Assembly: GCA_947501685.1 (NCBI GenBank)
Contig: CANMWQ010000005.1
Location: 124,001-188,000 of the forward strand
Origin: an uncultured Litoreibacter sp.
GTDB taxonomy: Bacteria; Pseudomonadota; Alphaproteobacteria; Rhodobacterales; Rhodobacteraceae
Direction: 5' to 3'
DNA: 64,000 bases
Shown here piece by piece: positions 37,858 through 46,486 of this stretch. The position numbers and the translations under genes were made by a program. Below the pieces are notes generated by a model. It worked only from the letters and a program-made list of their open reading frames with translations. It did not search any database and was not told the origin of the DNA. Numbering within the stretch: position 1 is the first letter of the stretch; every line of letters starts with the position of its first letter.

Positions 37858-37915
37858 CGTTTGGGTCGCTTGAACACGGCTTCCCCCCGCGGCTTTGGCA
37901 AGCTACATAGCTGAT

Positions 37916-38587
37916 ATGAACTGGAACATACCTAACATTCTGACGCTTCTGCGCCTGCTCGCCGCTCCGGGCGTCGCCGTGATGTTTTTATACTTCTCGC
38001 GCCCCTATGCCGATTGGTTCGCGCTGATCCTTTTCGTGGTGGCCGCGCTGACGGATTACGTGGACGGCTATCTGGCGCGGGCCTGGAAGCAGGAAAGCAA
38101 GTTCGGCGCGATGCTGGACCCAATTGCCGACAAGGCGATGGTGATCATCGCGCTTTTGGTGATTACCGGGTTTTCGGGCATGAACCCGTGGATCCTGTTG
38201 CCCGCCACCGTGATCATTTTCCGCGAAACCTTCGTGTCGGGCCTGCGCGAGTTTTTGGGCGATACGGCGGGGCTGCTCAAGGTGACGAACCTCGCCAAGT
38301 GGAAAACCACCGCGCAGATGGTGGCCATTGCGGTGCTGTTTGCGACGGGGCTGTTTGAGCATGAGTTTCTGGACCGCACGACGGGAATGGACAGTGCCAC
38401 GCTGGACGCGATCATGGCGGGGCAAACGGATGATCCGCTAGGGCTCACGTGGTACTCGCAGGCGGCCAACGCAACCTTCCTTTTGGGCACGATCCTGCTG
38501 GCCGTCGCCGCCGTGCTGACCTTGGTCACCGGGTTTGATTACCTGCGCAAGGCAATGCCGTTCTTGCGGGAGGATGGCCATGGTTGA
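37916..38587 (+). CDS. pgsA: CDP-diacylglycerol-glycerol-3-phosphate 3-phosphatidyltransferase
   Basis: 223 residues. Committed step to phosphatidylglycerol in the inner membrane. CDP-alcohol phosphotransferase motif DYVDGYLARAWKQESKFGAM continuing to LDPIADK, in the loop after helix 2; several transmembrane helices. Start at 37916 (MNWNIPNILTLLR) matches the family. Between uvrC and moaD, an order common in alphaproteobacteria. Its end overlaps the moaD start by 8 bases. Confidence 0.95.
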   Translation: MNWNIPNILTLLRLLAAPGVAVMFLYFSRPYADWFALILFVVAALTDYVDGYLARAWKQESKFGAMLDPIADKAMVIIALLVITGFSGMNPWILLPATVIIFRETFVSGLREFLGDTAGLLKVTNLAKWKTTAQMVAIAVLFATGLFEHEFLDRTTGMDSATLDAIMAGQTDDPLGLTWYSQAANATFLLGTILLAVAAVLTLVTGFDYLRKAMPFLREDGHG

Positions 38588-38828
38588 TGTGCTGTATTTC
38601 GCATGGGTGCGGGAGCGCATCGGGCTGCCGAAGGAGCAAGTCGAGACCTCCGCCGCCACGGTGATGGAGCTGGTTGCAGAGCTGAAAGCCCGCGAAGAGC
38701 GTTATGCGGTGGCCTTCTCGGACATCTCGGCCTTGCGTGTTGCGGTGGATCAAGAGCTGACTGAGTTTGACGCGCCAATTGGTGAAGCTCGCGAGATCGC
38801 GTTCTTTCCGCCTATGACCGGAGGCTGA
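38580..38828 (+). CDS. moaD: molybdopterin synthase sulfur carrier subunit
   Basis: 82 residues, ubiquitin-like fold with the C-terminal Gly-Gly (FFPPMTGG) that is thiocarboxylated. Partner of MoaE in converting precursor Z to molybdopterin, the cofactor needed by the cox-type enzyme at 15.5-19.6 kb. Start inside the last codons of pgsA. Confidence 0.94.
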   Translation: MVDVLYFAWVRERIGLPKEQVETSAATVMELVAELKAREERYAVAFSDISALRVAVDQELTEFDAPIGEAREIAFFPPMTGG

Positions 38829-38838
38829 GGCTTTGGGT

Positions 38839-39279
38839 GTGAAGGTGCAGAGCGCTCCGTTTGATCCGGGGGCAGAGCTGAACGCGTTTTCCAGCTCTGG
38901 TCAGAATGTCGGGGCGGTTGTCAGCTTCACGGGGCTTGTGCGAGACGTAGATGACAGCCTGAAAGAGATGATCATCGAGCATTACCCGGCCATGACGGAA
39001 CGCGCGATTGCCGCGATTGTCGAGGAGGCGTGGGAGCGCTGGTCTTTGTCGGATGCACTTGTCATTCACCGCCACGGCGTGCTGCGTGCAGGCGATACGA
39101 TCATGATGGTCGCCACGTCCTCCAAACATCGGGCGGATGCGTTTGCGGCGGCAGATTTTTTGATGGATTACCTCAAATCCCGCGCGCCCTTCTGGAAGAA
39201 GGAAGTCACGGCCAAAGGTGAAGACTGGGTCGAGAGCAAGACCGCAGACGAAGACGCGCTGAGCCGCTGGGACCGCTAG
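38839..39279 (+). CDS. moaE: molybdopterin synthase catalytic subunit
   Basis: 146 residues. MoaE blocks: GAVVSFTGLVRD, EHYPAMTERAI, HRHGVLRAGDTIMMV, and the catalytic-Lys region APFWKKE. The GTG at 38839 is taken as start because GAGG (38827-38830) is 8 bases before it; a TTG at 38833 is too close to that site. Follows moaD by 10 bases. Confidence 0.94.
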   Translation: MKVQSAPFDPGAELNAFSSSGQNVGAVVSFTGLVRDVDDSLKEMIIEHYPAMTERAIAAIVEEAWERWSLSDALVIHRHGVLRAGDTIMMVATSSKHRADAFAAADFLMDYLKSRAPFWKKEVTAKGEDWVESKTADEDALSRWDR

Positions 39280-39280
39280 G

Positions 39281-39607
39281 TCAGCCCAATTTTGAGCGGT
39301 CGATATAGCTGCGCAGCTCTTCGCTTTCCTGGCGTGCGTCACGCAGCCCATCCATGGTCGCGCGCAGCTCGGCCTCCGTTTGCGACAGTTGGTTGGTCAG
39401 CTCGGCTTCGCGTTGCTGCAAATAGGTGATCGCCTGATCGCGTGTTTCTTCTGCGTCATGCAGGGACTTTGCCATTTGATCCAGCTCCGCCACATCCGCC
39501 GTTGAGACACGGCTGAAGCGCTGCACAAGCCAACAGGCGAAATAGCCAACGCTGAACGCGACAAGCAGAATGATGGCGGTCGCAATGACAAACTCGGTTC
39601 TATTCAC
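39281..39607 (-). CDS. small membrane-anchored coiled-coil protein
   Basis: 108 residues. One N-terminal transmembrane helix (about 5-28, IATAIILLVAFSVGYFACWLV) followed by a Gln/Glu/Arg-rich helix (about 40-100) with heptad-like character, QQREAELTNQLSQTEAELR. The GTG start lies within the last codons of the OmpA/BON gene (8-base overlap), so the pair are translated together. Perhaps a partner of the envelope protein; function unknown. Convergent with moaE, one base between the stops. Confidence 0.72.
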   Translation of the reverse strand: MNRTEFVIATAIILLVAFSVGYFACWLVQRFSRVSTADVAELDQMAKSLHDAEETRDQAITYLQQREAELTNQLSQTEAELRATMDGLRDARQESEELRSYIDRSKLG

Positions 39608-41486
39608 TTTCGCCCTCGGCTTGTGTCGTGTCTTCGGTGGTTTCGCTGTCAGAGGCCTCGTCTGTGGCCACAGCCCGCGCATCTGTCAACAGTTTGAATT
39701 CGATCCGGCGGTTGGCCTCACGGCCCGCTTCAGAGCCGTTATCTGCAATCGGCTCAGCCTCGCCATAGCCTTTGGCGGAAAAGTTTCGGGTGCGCACGCG
39801 GCGCTGTTGCAGGGCCAGCAGAACTGCATCTGCGCGTTGTTGGCTCAGTTCCTCATTCATGATCTCGCGGCCTTGGCTGTCGGTATGGCCGCCGATCTCC
39901 ATTTGAACACGGTCGCATTGCTGCGCGATATTCGCGATGGCCTCAATCGTGGCCTCTGCACTGGCGCTGATCTCTGCGGAGGAGGGCTCAAACGCGATCT
40001 TCCCGGCTGCAAGGATCGCGTTGATCCGGTCCACACATTCCTGCGGCGTCGGGATATTTAGCGTCTTGTCGAGCAGTTCGTCATATCGGACGTTGACCTC
40101 AAACTGATCAGTGTCACTGAGCTTATTTGCCAGCAGTTGCGACAGCTCGTCATAGGCTGATTTGTTGCCGCTGGTGCCGCGCAACTCGATCATTTCTTCG
40201 TAGACCGCGAGGGAGCCATGGTCGAGCATGGCCAGCGCTTCAAGCCCTGCCAGAACCCGCACGGACCAATCGGCGGGCAAAGATTCGTCATCGCGTGTGG
40301 CCAGATAGACCTGCCCGCTGCCAAACTTCGCCCGTGCAAAAGAGCCGACGATGGTCTCGGCCCCGTCATCAGGCAAGCGGCCGCGCATCTGCAACAAGCC
40401 TTCGGGGCTGCGGGTGGCGGTAAACTCGCGGACCTCTTGTTCGGCGTCAGCGACTTCGGCCTTTTCGGTCAAGATCGCATTGAGCGAGAACACCTCCGGC
40501 AATGTCGCGTCCAGATCGCCCACGACTCTGTCGAACACCGCTTGCGAGGTAGTGTCAGGGGCGACCAGGGTGATGTCGGCATCCGAAAAAGTCAGCGCCC
40601 CGCCGCCCATGGCTTTGACGCCTTCGAGAGCAATGCCCACCGCTTTTGACCAGTTTGGCGATGGCACGCCGAGGCCGATCAGGCAGGTTGGGCGCTCGGG
40701 CAGTGTCCCGACAGCCGCCGCAGCAGAGAGGATCGCGTCTCGGGTTTGCTCCGTATCGGCGGAGCAGGCATCAAATGATCCAGCTCCATTGGCCAGCTCG
40801 TAGCGCAGGGTGAAGGGGCTGATCACCGGGCGGGGTGCCGTGATATTGAGCACCAGCCGGACCGAAGAAGGCGCGTTGCGGGCCAGCTCGGACTCGATGC
40901 GACGTTTGTCTTGCGGGCTGTCGCTGATCGCGGTGATCTCGACCCTGTCCGCGGAGACGGAAATCTTCGATTTTGGCAGGTCGTTCAGGGATTGGGTGGC
41001 AAAGCGGATGGCGGCGTCCCAGCCGCGCGGGGTTGGAAAGGAGGCCGTCTCCAGCATGTCGGTGACTTCGCTGTCATCCGTCATCAAGCCTTCGATGGTG
41101 GAGGTGAACGCCTCGCGCCCGGCCTCTGCGGGGACTAGGCCGATCAGGGAGATGCCCGCGTCATTGCGCAGCATTTCCACGGTAAAGCGCGGCGGCTCGA
41201 TCTGGGCGCGGGCCTGCACGCCCATGTCATCCACGATCCGGTCAGGATCAACTGTCCGCCCCACCGCGCTGACGACGCGATACCGGGTGGCCTCGTCGGG
41301 AGCCATGCCGCTGAGGAGCACTTGCAACCCGTCCGTATCGACATCGACCCAATCGTGTCCGCCATCGATCAAGGTGGAGCGCACAACCTGCGCCGAGCGT
41401 GTCTCGATCCACCCGGCAGACAGCCAAGCGCCGCCGACCGATGCCCCGGCGGCCAAAAGAAACGCAACGATTGTCTTTGGTTTCAT
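39600..41486 (-). CDS. OmpA-family protein with BON domain
   Basis: 628 residues. N-terminal signal or signal-anchor (about 5-25), BON-like domain (about 40-95: VDVDTDGLQVLLSGMAPDE), a long central region that seems to repeat the BON idea (SADRVEITAISDS), and a C-terminal OmpA/MotB peptidoglycan-binding domain (about 475-605) with GGHTDSQGR, LSQQRADAVL, and GREANRRIEFKL. Probably a periplasmic or outer-membrane-linked protein that ties to the wall. Start at 41486 preceded by a short unstructured leader. Ends in an acidic Thr/Glu tail. Confidence 0.85.
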   Translation of the reverse strand: MKPKTIVAFLLAAGASVGGAWLSAGWIETRSAQVVRSTLIDGGHDWVDVDTDGLQVLLSGMAPDEATRYRVVSAVGRTVDPDRIVDDMGVQARAQIEPPRFTVEMLRNDAGISLIGLVPAEAGREAFTSTIEGLMTDDSEVTDMLETASFPTPRGWDAAIRFATQSLNDLPKSKISVSADRVEITAISDSPQDKRRIESELARNAPSSVRLVLNITAPRPVISPFTLRYELANGAGSFDACSADTEQTRDAILSAAAAVGTLPERPTCLIGLGVPSPNWSKAVGIALEGVKAMGGGALTFSDADITLVAPDTTSQAVFDRVVGDLDATLPEVFSLNAILTEKAEVADAEQEVREFTATRSPEGLLQMRGRLPDDGAETIVGSFARAKFGSGQVYLATRDDESLPADWSVRVLAGLEALAMLDHGSLAVYEEMIELRGTSGNKSAYDELSQLLANKLSDTDQFEVNVRYDELLDKTLNIPTPQECVDRINAILAAGKIAFEPSSAEISASAEATIEAIANIAQQCDRVQMEIGGHTDSQGREIMNEELSQQRADAVLLALQQRRVRTRNFSAKGYGEAEPIADNGSEAGREANRRIEFKLLTDARAVATDEASDSETTEDTTQAEGESE

Positions 41487-41549
41487 GACGTTATCATCTT
41501 GGATCGTGTCCCTTACCCATGTCGTAGCGGTTGGCTGGCCCGGTTTCAA

Positions 41550-42530
41550 TCAAAGCAATGCGGCTAGAGCAATAAATAGCGCAGGGATCAGGCCCGCATC
41601 CCGGTTTGAGCGAAACAGACGCAGGCAATTCTCCCAATCCTCTGTGTCGAGCTGCCGCATTTGCCACAGCATGTGCCAACCAAACCCCCAAGCGCCCGCC
41701 AGCGCGATCACCAAAGCCAACACGTTGCGATCTGTCGCGGGGACAATTGCGGCAATGATAGCCATGCCCAACAAAAGCACGGAGGAAATCAGAAAGCCCC
41801 GCAGCCAAGGCCCGGTGTTTTCGCCAAAGAGGCGGGCCGTGGATTTGACCCCGATCAGCGCGTCATCTTCCTTGTCCTGATGGGCGTAGATCGTGTCGTA
41901 AAACAAGGTCCATGCAATACCTGCAAGATACAGGAGCACCGCCGGCCAGCCCAGCGATCCGGTATGCGCGGTCCATGCCAGTAGCGCGCCCCAGTTGAAG
42001 GCAAGGCCCAAAAACACCTGCGGCCACCATGTGAAGCGCTTGGCAAAGGGGTAGATGGCGACGGGCAGCAGCGCCAGAATGCCAAGGCCGATTGCGGCCC
42101 AGTTGAAGGTGAACAAGATGCAGGCGGCCAGCGCGGTTTGCGCGATCAGCCAGCCCAGCGCCTGTTTCACCGTGACTTGTCCTGACGGGATGGGCCGGGA
42201 TTTGGTGCGCGCGACCTGTGCGTCAAACTCGCGGTCGGTGATGTCGTTCCAGGTGCAGCCCGCGCCGCGCATCAAAAAGGCACCAAGGGCGCAGCCGATG
42301 ACGATCCAGAGGTCAAACAGCCGAAACGAGCTGGAGGCGGCAGCCAAAAAGACGCCCCACCAGCAGGGCAAAAGCAGCAACCATGTGCCAATAGGGCGGT
42401 CCGCGCGGCTGAGCCTTAAATAGGGGCGCGACCAGGCGGGGGCCAGCGTGTCCACCCAGTTTTGTGGAACGGCGTCGATGACTTGCCCCTCAGGAGCCGG
42501 GCCCTCTGGTGCTGCGGCGTTCTCGGACAT
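41550..42530 (-). CDS. ubiA: 4-hydroxybenzoate polyprenyltransferase
   Basis: 326 residues. Prenylates 4-hydroxybenzoate, the membrane-entry step of ubiquinone synthesis. Both aspartate motifs present: NDITDREFDAQVARTKSRP and YDTIYAHQDKEDD; about eight membrane helices. The first 35 residues are hydrophilic and Pro/Ala-rich. Start codons of ubiA and rsmE are only 11 bases apart on opposite strands, so at least one promoter must lie inside the neighbour's coding region. Confidence 0.94.
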   Translation of the reverse strand: MSENAAAPEGPAPEGQVIDAVPQNWVDTLAPAWSRPYLRLSRADRPIGTWLLLLPCWWGVFLAAASSSFRLFDLWIVIGCALGAFLMRGAGCTWNDITDREFDAQVARTKSRPIPSGQVTVKQALGWLIAQTALAACILFTFNWAAIGLGILALLPVAIYPFAKRFTWWPQVFLGLAFNWGALLAWTAHTGSLGWPAVLLYLAGIAWTLFYDTIYAHQDKEDDALIGVKSTARLFGENTGPWLRGFLISSVLLLGMAIIAAIVPATDRNVLALVIALAGAWGFGWHMLWQMRQLDTEDWENCLRLFRSNRDAGLIPALFIALAALL

Positions 42531-42541
42531 AGGTTGGCCTC

Positions 42542-43267
42542 ATGGCGGATGCGAAGATCAGATTATGTGTAGAGCACGACCTTGCGGCGGGCAATTCGGT
42601 TCCTCTTGACCGTGATCAGGCGAACTACCTGTTTAACGTGATGCGGTTGGGGGTTGGGGCCCATATTTTGCTGTTCAACTCGCGGGATGGAGAGTTTCTG
42701 GCCGAGGTTGCAGATGCGGGGAAACGTCGCGGTTTGCTGGCGGTTCTGCATCAGACCAAACCTTTGCAGATGCCGCCCGACCTTTGGCTTCTCTTTGCCC
42801 CCATCAAGAAGGCGCGCACCGACTTTATCGTGGAGAAAGCGGCAGAGATGGGGGCCGCCCGCATTTGCCCGGTACAGACCGAATACACCAATTCGGACCG
42901 TATCCGGCAGGACAAGCTGCAAGCCCATGCGATGGAAGCGGCGGAGCAATGCGGCGGCACTTACGTGCCTGAGGTGGCTGGTATCGCGAAGCTCAGGTCG
43001 GTTCTTGAAACGTGGCCCGAGGATCGCCGCCTGATGTTTTGTGATGAAGCTTTGGCGGGCCGAGCCCCTGGTTTGGCGCAGGCGAAGCGCGGAAAATGGG
43101 CCATTCTGATCGGGCCGGAGGGCGGTTTCTCGGACGCGGAACGCGCGGCTTTGTCAAAGATACCGCAAAGCCTTCCCGTCAGCTTAGGCCCCCGTATTTT
43201 GCGTGCTGACACCGCCGCGGTTGCCGCGCTGACGCTTTGGCAGTCAAAGTTGGGAGACTGGGCATGA
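42542..43267 (+). CDS. rsmE: 16S rRNA (uracil1498-N3)-methyltransferase
   Basis: 241 residues. SPOUT methyltransferase with N-terminal PUA-like part (RDQANYLFNVMRL), KKARTDFIVEKAAEMG, and the knot residues IGPEGGFSDAE and LGPRILRADTAAVAAL. Methylates U1498 in the decoding region of 16S rRNA using SAM. Its stop overlaps the start of the next small membrane gene (ATGA). Confidence 0.94.
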   Translation: MADAKIRLCVEHDLAAGNSVPLDRDQANYLFNVMRLGVGAHILLFNSRDGEFLAEVADAGKRRGLLAVLHQTKPLQMPPDLWLLFAPIKKARTDFIVEKAAEMGAARICPVQTEYTNSDRIRQDKLQAHAMEAAEQCGGTYVPEVAGIAKLRSVLETWPEDRRLMFCDEALAGRAPGLAQAKRGKWAILIGPEGGFSDAERAALSKIPQSLPVSLGPRILRADTAAVAALTLWQSKLGDWA

Positions 43268-43785
43268 TCCGGCCTGAAGTGATCTCCCTGTTCCGCCGTT
43301 ATGCGGAAGTTATTGCAGGGCTGTTGATCGCCGTTCTTGGCTTTTGGCTGCTCACCCGTCCCAACGTGCTGGCCAAAATAGTCGGCGCTCTTGTTATTGG
43401 GGCTGGCCTTGTGATGTTCACCACCTCCCTGCGCCGCATCGCTTTTAAAACCGACCAGATCGGCCCCGGCGTGGTCGAGGTCGACGAGAGACAAATCAGC
43501 TATTTTTCGGCCTATGAGGGCGGGGTTGTTTCCATCGACGGGCTGACCAGAATAACGGTGATCAGCAGCGACCAAGGCCCGTGGGTCGACGACATGCACT
43601 GGGTGCTCGAGGAAGACGGCGGCACGATGCTGACCATCCCCAATTCTGCGTCTGGCACCGAAAAGTTGTTTGACGCCTTCTCAGCGCTGGACGGGGTGGA
43701 TTACTCTATGGCCACCAAGGCGATGGGGTCCACCGAGAATGACAGCTATGTGATTTGGGCCAAACCCCGCACGGCTCTGCATTGA
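43264..43785 (+). CDS. membrane protein of unknown function
   Basis: 173 residues. Two N-terminal transmembrane helices (about 15-35 and 38-56: IAGLLIAVLGFWLL, IVGALVIGAGLVMF), then a soluble C-terminal domain of about 110 residues with PH-like strand content (VEVDERQISYFSAYEGGVVSIDGL). No family name I can attach. ATG overlaps the rsmE stop. Conserved context with rsmE and gshA suggests a core gene. Confidence 0.72.
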   Translation: MIRPEVISLFRRYAEVIAGLLIAVLGFWLLTRPNVLAKIVGALVIGAGLVMFTTSLRRIAFKTDQIGPGVVEVDERQISYFSAYEGGVVSIDGLTRITVISSDQGPWVDDMHWVLEEDGGTMLTIPNSASGTEKLFDAFSALDGVDYSMATKAMGSTENDSYVIWAKPRTALH

Positions 43786-43842
43786 CTTCGCCCTTCGGGT
43801 CTTTCATCCCTACGCCCTCAATCAGCAGATCGGAGCCCCAAT

Positions 43843-45213
43843 ATGTCTATCCCACAGTCCGGCGGCGGGCCGATCACCGATCATGCTCAGCTTGCGGGTT
43901 ATCTGGCCGATGGATGCAAGCCCAAGGCGGATTGGCGCATCGGCACGGAGCATGAAAAGTTCGGGTTTTGCGAGGATACGCTGCGGCCACTGCCCTATGA
44001 CGGGCCGCGCTCGATCAAGGCGATCCTTGAAGGATTGCGTGACGAATTTGGCTGGGCGGCGGTCAATGAGGGCGACAATATCGTGGGGCTAGAGAAGGAC
44101 GGCGCCAACGTGTCGCTGGAGCCCGGCGGCCAGCTGGAGCTGTCCGGCGCTCCGCTGGAAACCATTCACGAGACATGTGACGAGGTGAATGAACATCTCA
44201 AACAGGTCCAGACCGTGGCGGACCGTTTAGGGGCCAAGTTCATCGGTTTGGGGGCTGCTCCTGAATGGACGCATGAGCAAATGCCGTTGATGCCGAAAGG
44301 GCGCTACAAGCTGATGGACGCCTATATGGGCACCGTTGGCACGCATGGCACGCAGATGATGCGCCGCACCTGCACGGTGCAGGTGAACCTCGATTTCAGT
44401 TCCGAGGCTGACATGGTCCAAAAGATGCGCGTGGCCGTGGCGTTGCAGCCCGTGGCAACTGCGCTTTTTGCCAATTCGCCGTTCTTTGAGGGCAAGGTGA
44501 ACGGCCATAAAAGCTGGCGGTCCCGCGTTTGGCGCGGGTTGGACGATGCGCGCACGGGCATGATCCCGTTCATTTTCGACGAGGGGTTCGGCTTTGAGGC
44601 CTGGGCGGAATGGGTGCTCGATGTGCCGATGTATTTCGTCTACCGCGACGGGGAATATATCGACGCGTTGGGCCAGTCCTTTCGCGACTTTTTGAAAGGT
44701 GAGCTGCCCGCATTGCCGGGTGAGACGCCGACATTGTCAGACTGGGCCGACCATCTGACGACGGTGTTTCCCGAGGCTCGGGTCAAGAAATTCATCGAGA
44801 TGCGCGGCGCGGATGGCGGCCCGTGGCGCAGGCTATGTGCGTTGCCCGCGTTCTGGGTCGGTTTGACCTATGACCAGAGCGCGCTGGATGCAGCATGGGA
44901 TCTGGCCAAAGGCTGGGATGCGGAAACCCGCCAGGCGCTTCTTGTGGCCTCCTCCGAGCAAGGGCTTCATGCGGAGGTTGGCGGGCTCAAGATGATTGAT
45001 CTGGCGCGTGAGGTTGTTGATATCGCCGAAGCCGGATTGAAGGCACGTGCCATGCCGGGTGCGGGCGGGTTGGTTCCGGACGAGACGCATTTCCTGAACG
45101 CCCTCAAAGACAGCATCGCCTCCGGCGAGGCCCCGGCCGATGAGTTGCTGCGCCATTATCATGGCGACTGGAACGGGGATATTTCGCGGATCTATGACGC
45201 CTATAAATACTGA
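43843..45213 (+). CDS. gshA: glutamate-cysteine ligase (plant/alphaproteobacterial type)
   Basis: 456 residues. First step of glutathione synthesis. GCS2-type enzyme: WRIGTEHEKFGFC, VSLEPGGQLELSG, MRRTCTVQVNLDFSSE, and WRSRVWRGLDDARTGM. This differs from the E. coli GshA class and is the kind shared with plants. Ends IYDAYKY. Convergent with a DUF805 gene 12 bases further on. Confidence 0.94.
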   Translation: MSIPQSGGGPITDHAQLAGYLADGCKPKADWRIGTEHEKFGFCEDTLRPLPYDGPRSIKAILEGLRDEFGWAAVNEGDNIVGLEKDGANVSLEPGGQLELSGAPLETIHETCDEVNEHLKQVQTVADRLGAKFIGLGAAPEWTHEQMPLMPKGRYKLMDAYMGTVGTHGTQMMRRTCTVQVNLDFSSEADMVQKMRVAVALQPVATALFANSPFFEGKVNGHKSWRSRVWRGLDDARTGMIPFIFDEGFGFEAWAEWVLDVPMYFVYRDGEYIDALGQSFRDFLKGELPALPGETPTLSDWADHLTTVFPEARVKKFIEMRGADGGPWRRLCALPAFWVGLTYDQSALDAAWDLAKGWDAETRQALLVASSEQGLHAEVGGLKMIDLAREVVDIAEAGLKARAMPGAGGLVPDETHFLNALKDSIASGEAPADELLRHYHGDWNGDISRIYDAYKY

Positions 45214-45225
45214 CGCCGTCCTGAT

Positions 45226-45600
45226 TTAGGCGACCTGTTTGCATGGGTTTTGATCCTGCTGGCAGTCGCTTTGATCGGATAAGGGCGGCGTTGGCTGGAT
45301 CGAACTGCTTTGCCACAAAAACACCGCTGCAACAGGTGGTGCCAGCAGCCAGAAGGGCGAGCGCCTTGCGTCTCGCAGCCGGCGCACCGAAACGGACAGC
45401 ATCCCAAAGACAAACGCGCTAAGCCCCAAGGCGATAAGCGGCCATGTGGCGATCTCTGGCAAGAGAATGGTCAGTTGGACCGAGAGAATGAGCAGCCCGG
45501 TACTTGCCGCAAACATCCACCAGAATTCTTGGCGGCTGGCTGTGCCGGAAAATATGAAAAGTTTGGAATACCCTTGGGCAAGATAGCGGATTGGCGACAC
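45226..45600 (-). CDS. DUF805-like membrane protein
   Basis: 124 residues. The pattern KLFIFSGTASRQEFWWMF near the N-terminus and SVRRLRDARRSPFWLL later are those of DUF805; about three membrane helices. I start it at a GTG (45600) because GGAGA lies 8 bases before it and the remaining 60 codons upstream to an ATG at 45780 have no DUF805 character. Ends in a hydrophilic Cys-containing tail. Function unknown. Confidence 0.75.
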   Translation of the reverse strand: MSPIRYLAQGYSKLFIFSGTASRQEFWWMFAASTGLLILSVQLTILLPEIATWPLIALGLSAFVFGMLSVSVRRLRDARRSPFWLLAPPVAAVFLWQSSSIQPTPPLSDQSDCQQDQNPCKQVA

Positions 45601-45877
45601 TGTCGTTTCTCCAATTGTTAGGCTTAATTCAGTTTTTTGAGATAGTTTGGTTGTTCGACAATCGTTAACGACCGGGTCTGAAAATAAGGTTGATGGTTGT
45701 GCAGGAAACAGTCTGAAAAATAGACGGCTTTGGAAATAAATCGCTCCAATAAATCGGTTTCGACGCAAGGTGAGCGCCAATCAGGGCAGAAATTTGCGTC
45801 AAATCTGTCAAATTTCAGAAACTGGGCAATCGTGATTTTTTGCAGATAAATTGGAAATTATGCCAAGGCGGTAAATC

Positions 45878-46486
45878 CTAGGATTTCGACCCAATGCGCG
45901 CCTCTGTGCCGTTGGCAATGCGTTTGATATTGGCGGTGTGGCGCAGCCAGATCAGGGCTCCCATTGCGATGCAGGCGACCATCAAATCCATGCGCCCGAC
46001 CACGATCAGCCAGATTGGAATGGAGGCGGAGGCGACCAAGGCGGACAGGGAGGAAATGCGAAAAATTGCGGCGGTCACGGCCCATGTCAGGCAGGCTGCT
46101 CCGCCAATGGGGAAAGACAGCGCAAGAAGAGTTCCCAGATAAGTCGCCACGCCCTTGCCGCCTTTGAAGCCAAGCCAAACTGGGAAGAGATGGCCCAAAA
46201 ACGCCATGACCCCGGCAAGTTGGGCAGCGTCTTCTCCTACGAGGATTCGCGCCAAAACCACGGCAATCGCGCCTTTGCCCGAATCGAGCAGCAATGTCGC
46301 AAGGGCTGCTGGTTTTGAGCCGGTGCGCAGCACGTTTGTGGCTCCGATATTGCCCGAGCCGATGCTGCGTAGGTCCCCAAGGCCGAAGAGTTTGGTGATC
46401 ACCAAACCGAACGGAATTGAGCCGAGCAGATAGGCCAAGGCGGCGGTTGCCAGCAGGAGCGGCAGGGATGTGACAATCTCAGGCAT
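45878..46486 (-). CDS. plsY: glycerol-3-phosphate acyltransferase
   Basis: 202 residues. Acylates glycerol 3-phosphate from acyl-phosphate, the first committed phospholipid step. Membrane protein with the three PlsY motifs: GSIPFGLVITK, the GSGNIGATNVLRTG loop, and GFKGGKGVAT. Start at 46486 (MPEIVTSL) overlaps the pyrC-like stop by 8 bases, making it the last gene of the pyrB operon. Confidence 0.94.
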   Translation of the reverse strand: MPEIVTSLPLLLATAALAYLLGSIPFGLVITKLFGLGDLRSIGSGNIGATNVLRTGSKPAALATLLLDSGKGAIAVVLARILVGEDAAQLAGVMAFLGHLFPVWLGFKGGKGVATYLGTLLALSFPIGGAACLTWAVTAAIFRISSLSALVASASIPIWLIVVGRMDLMVACIAMGALIWLRHTANIKRIANGTEARIGSKS

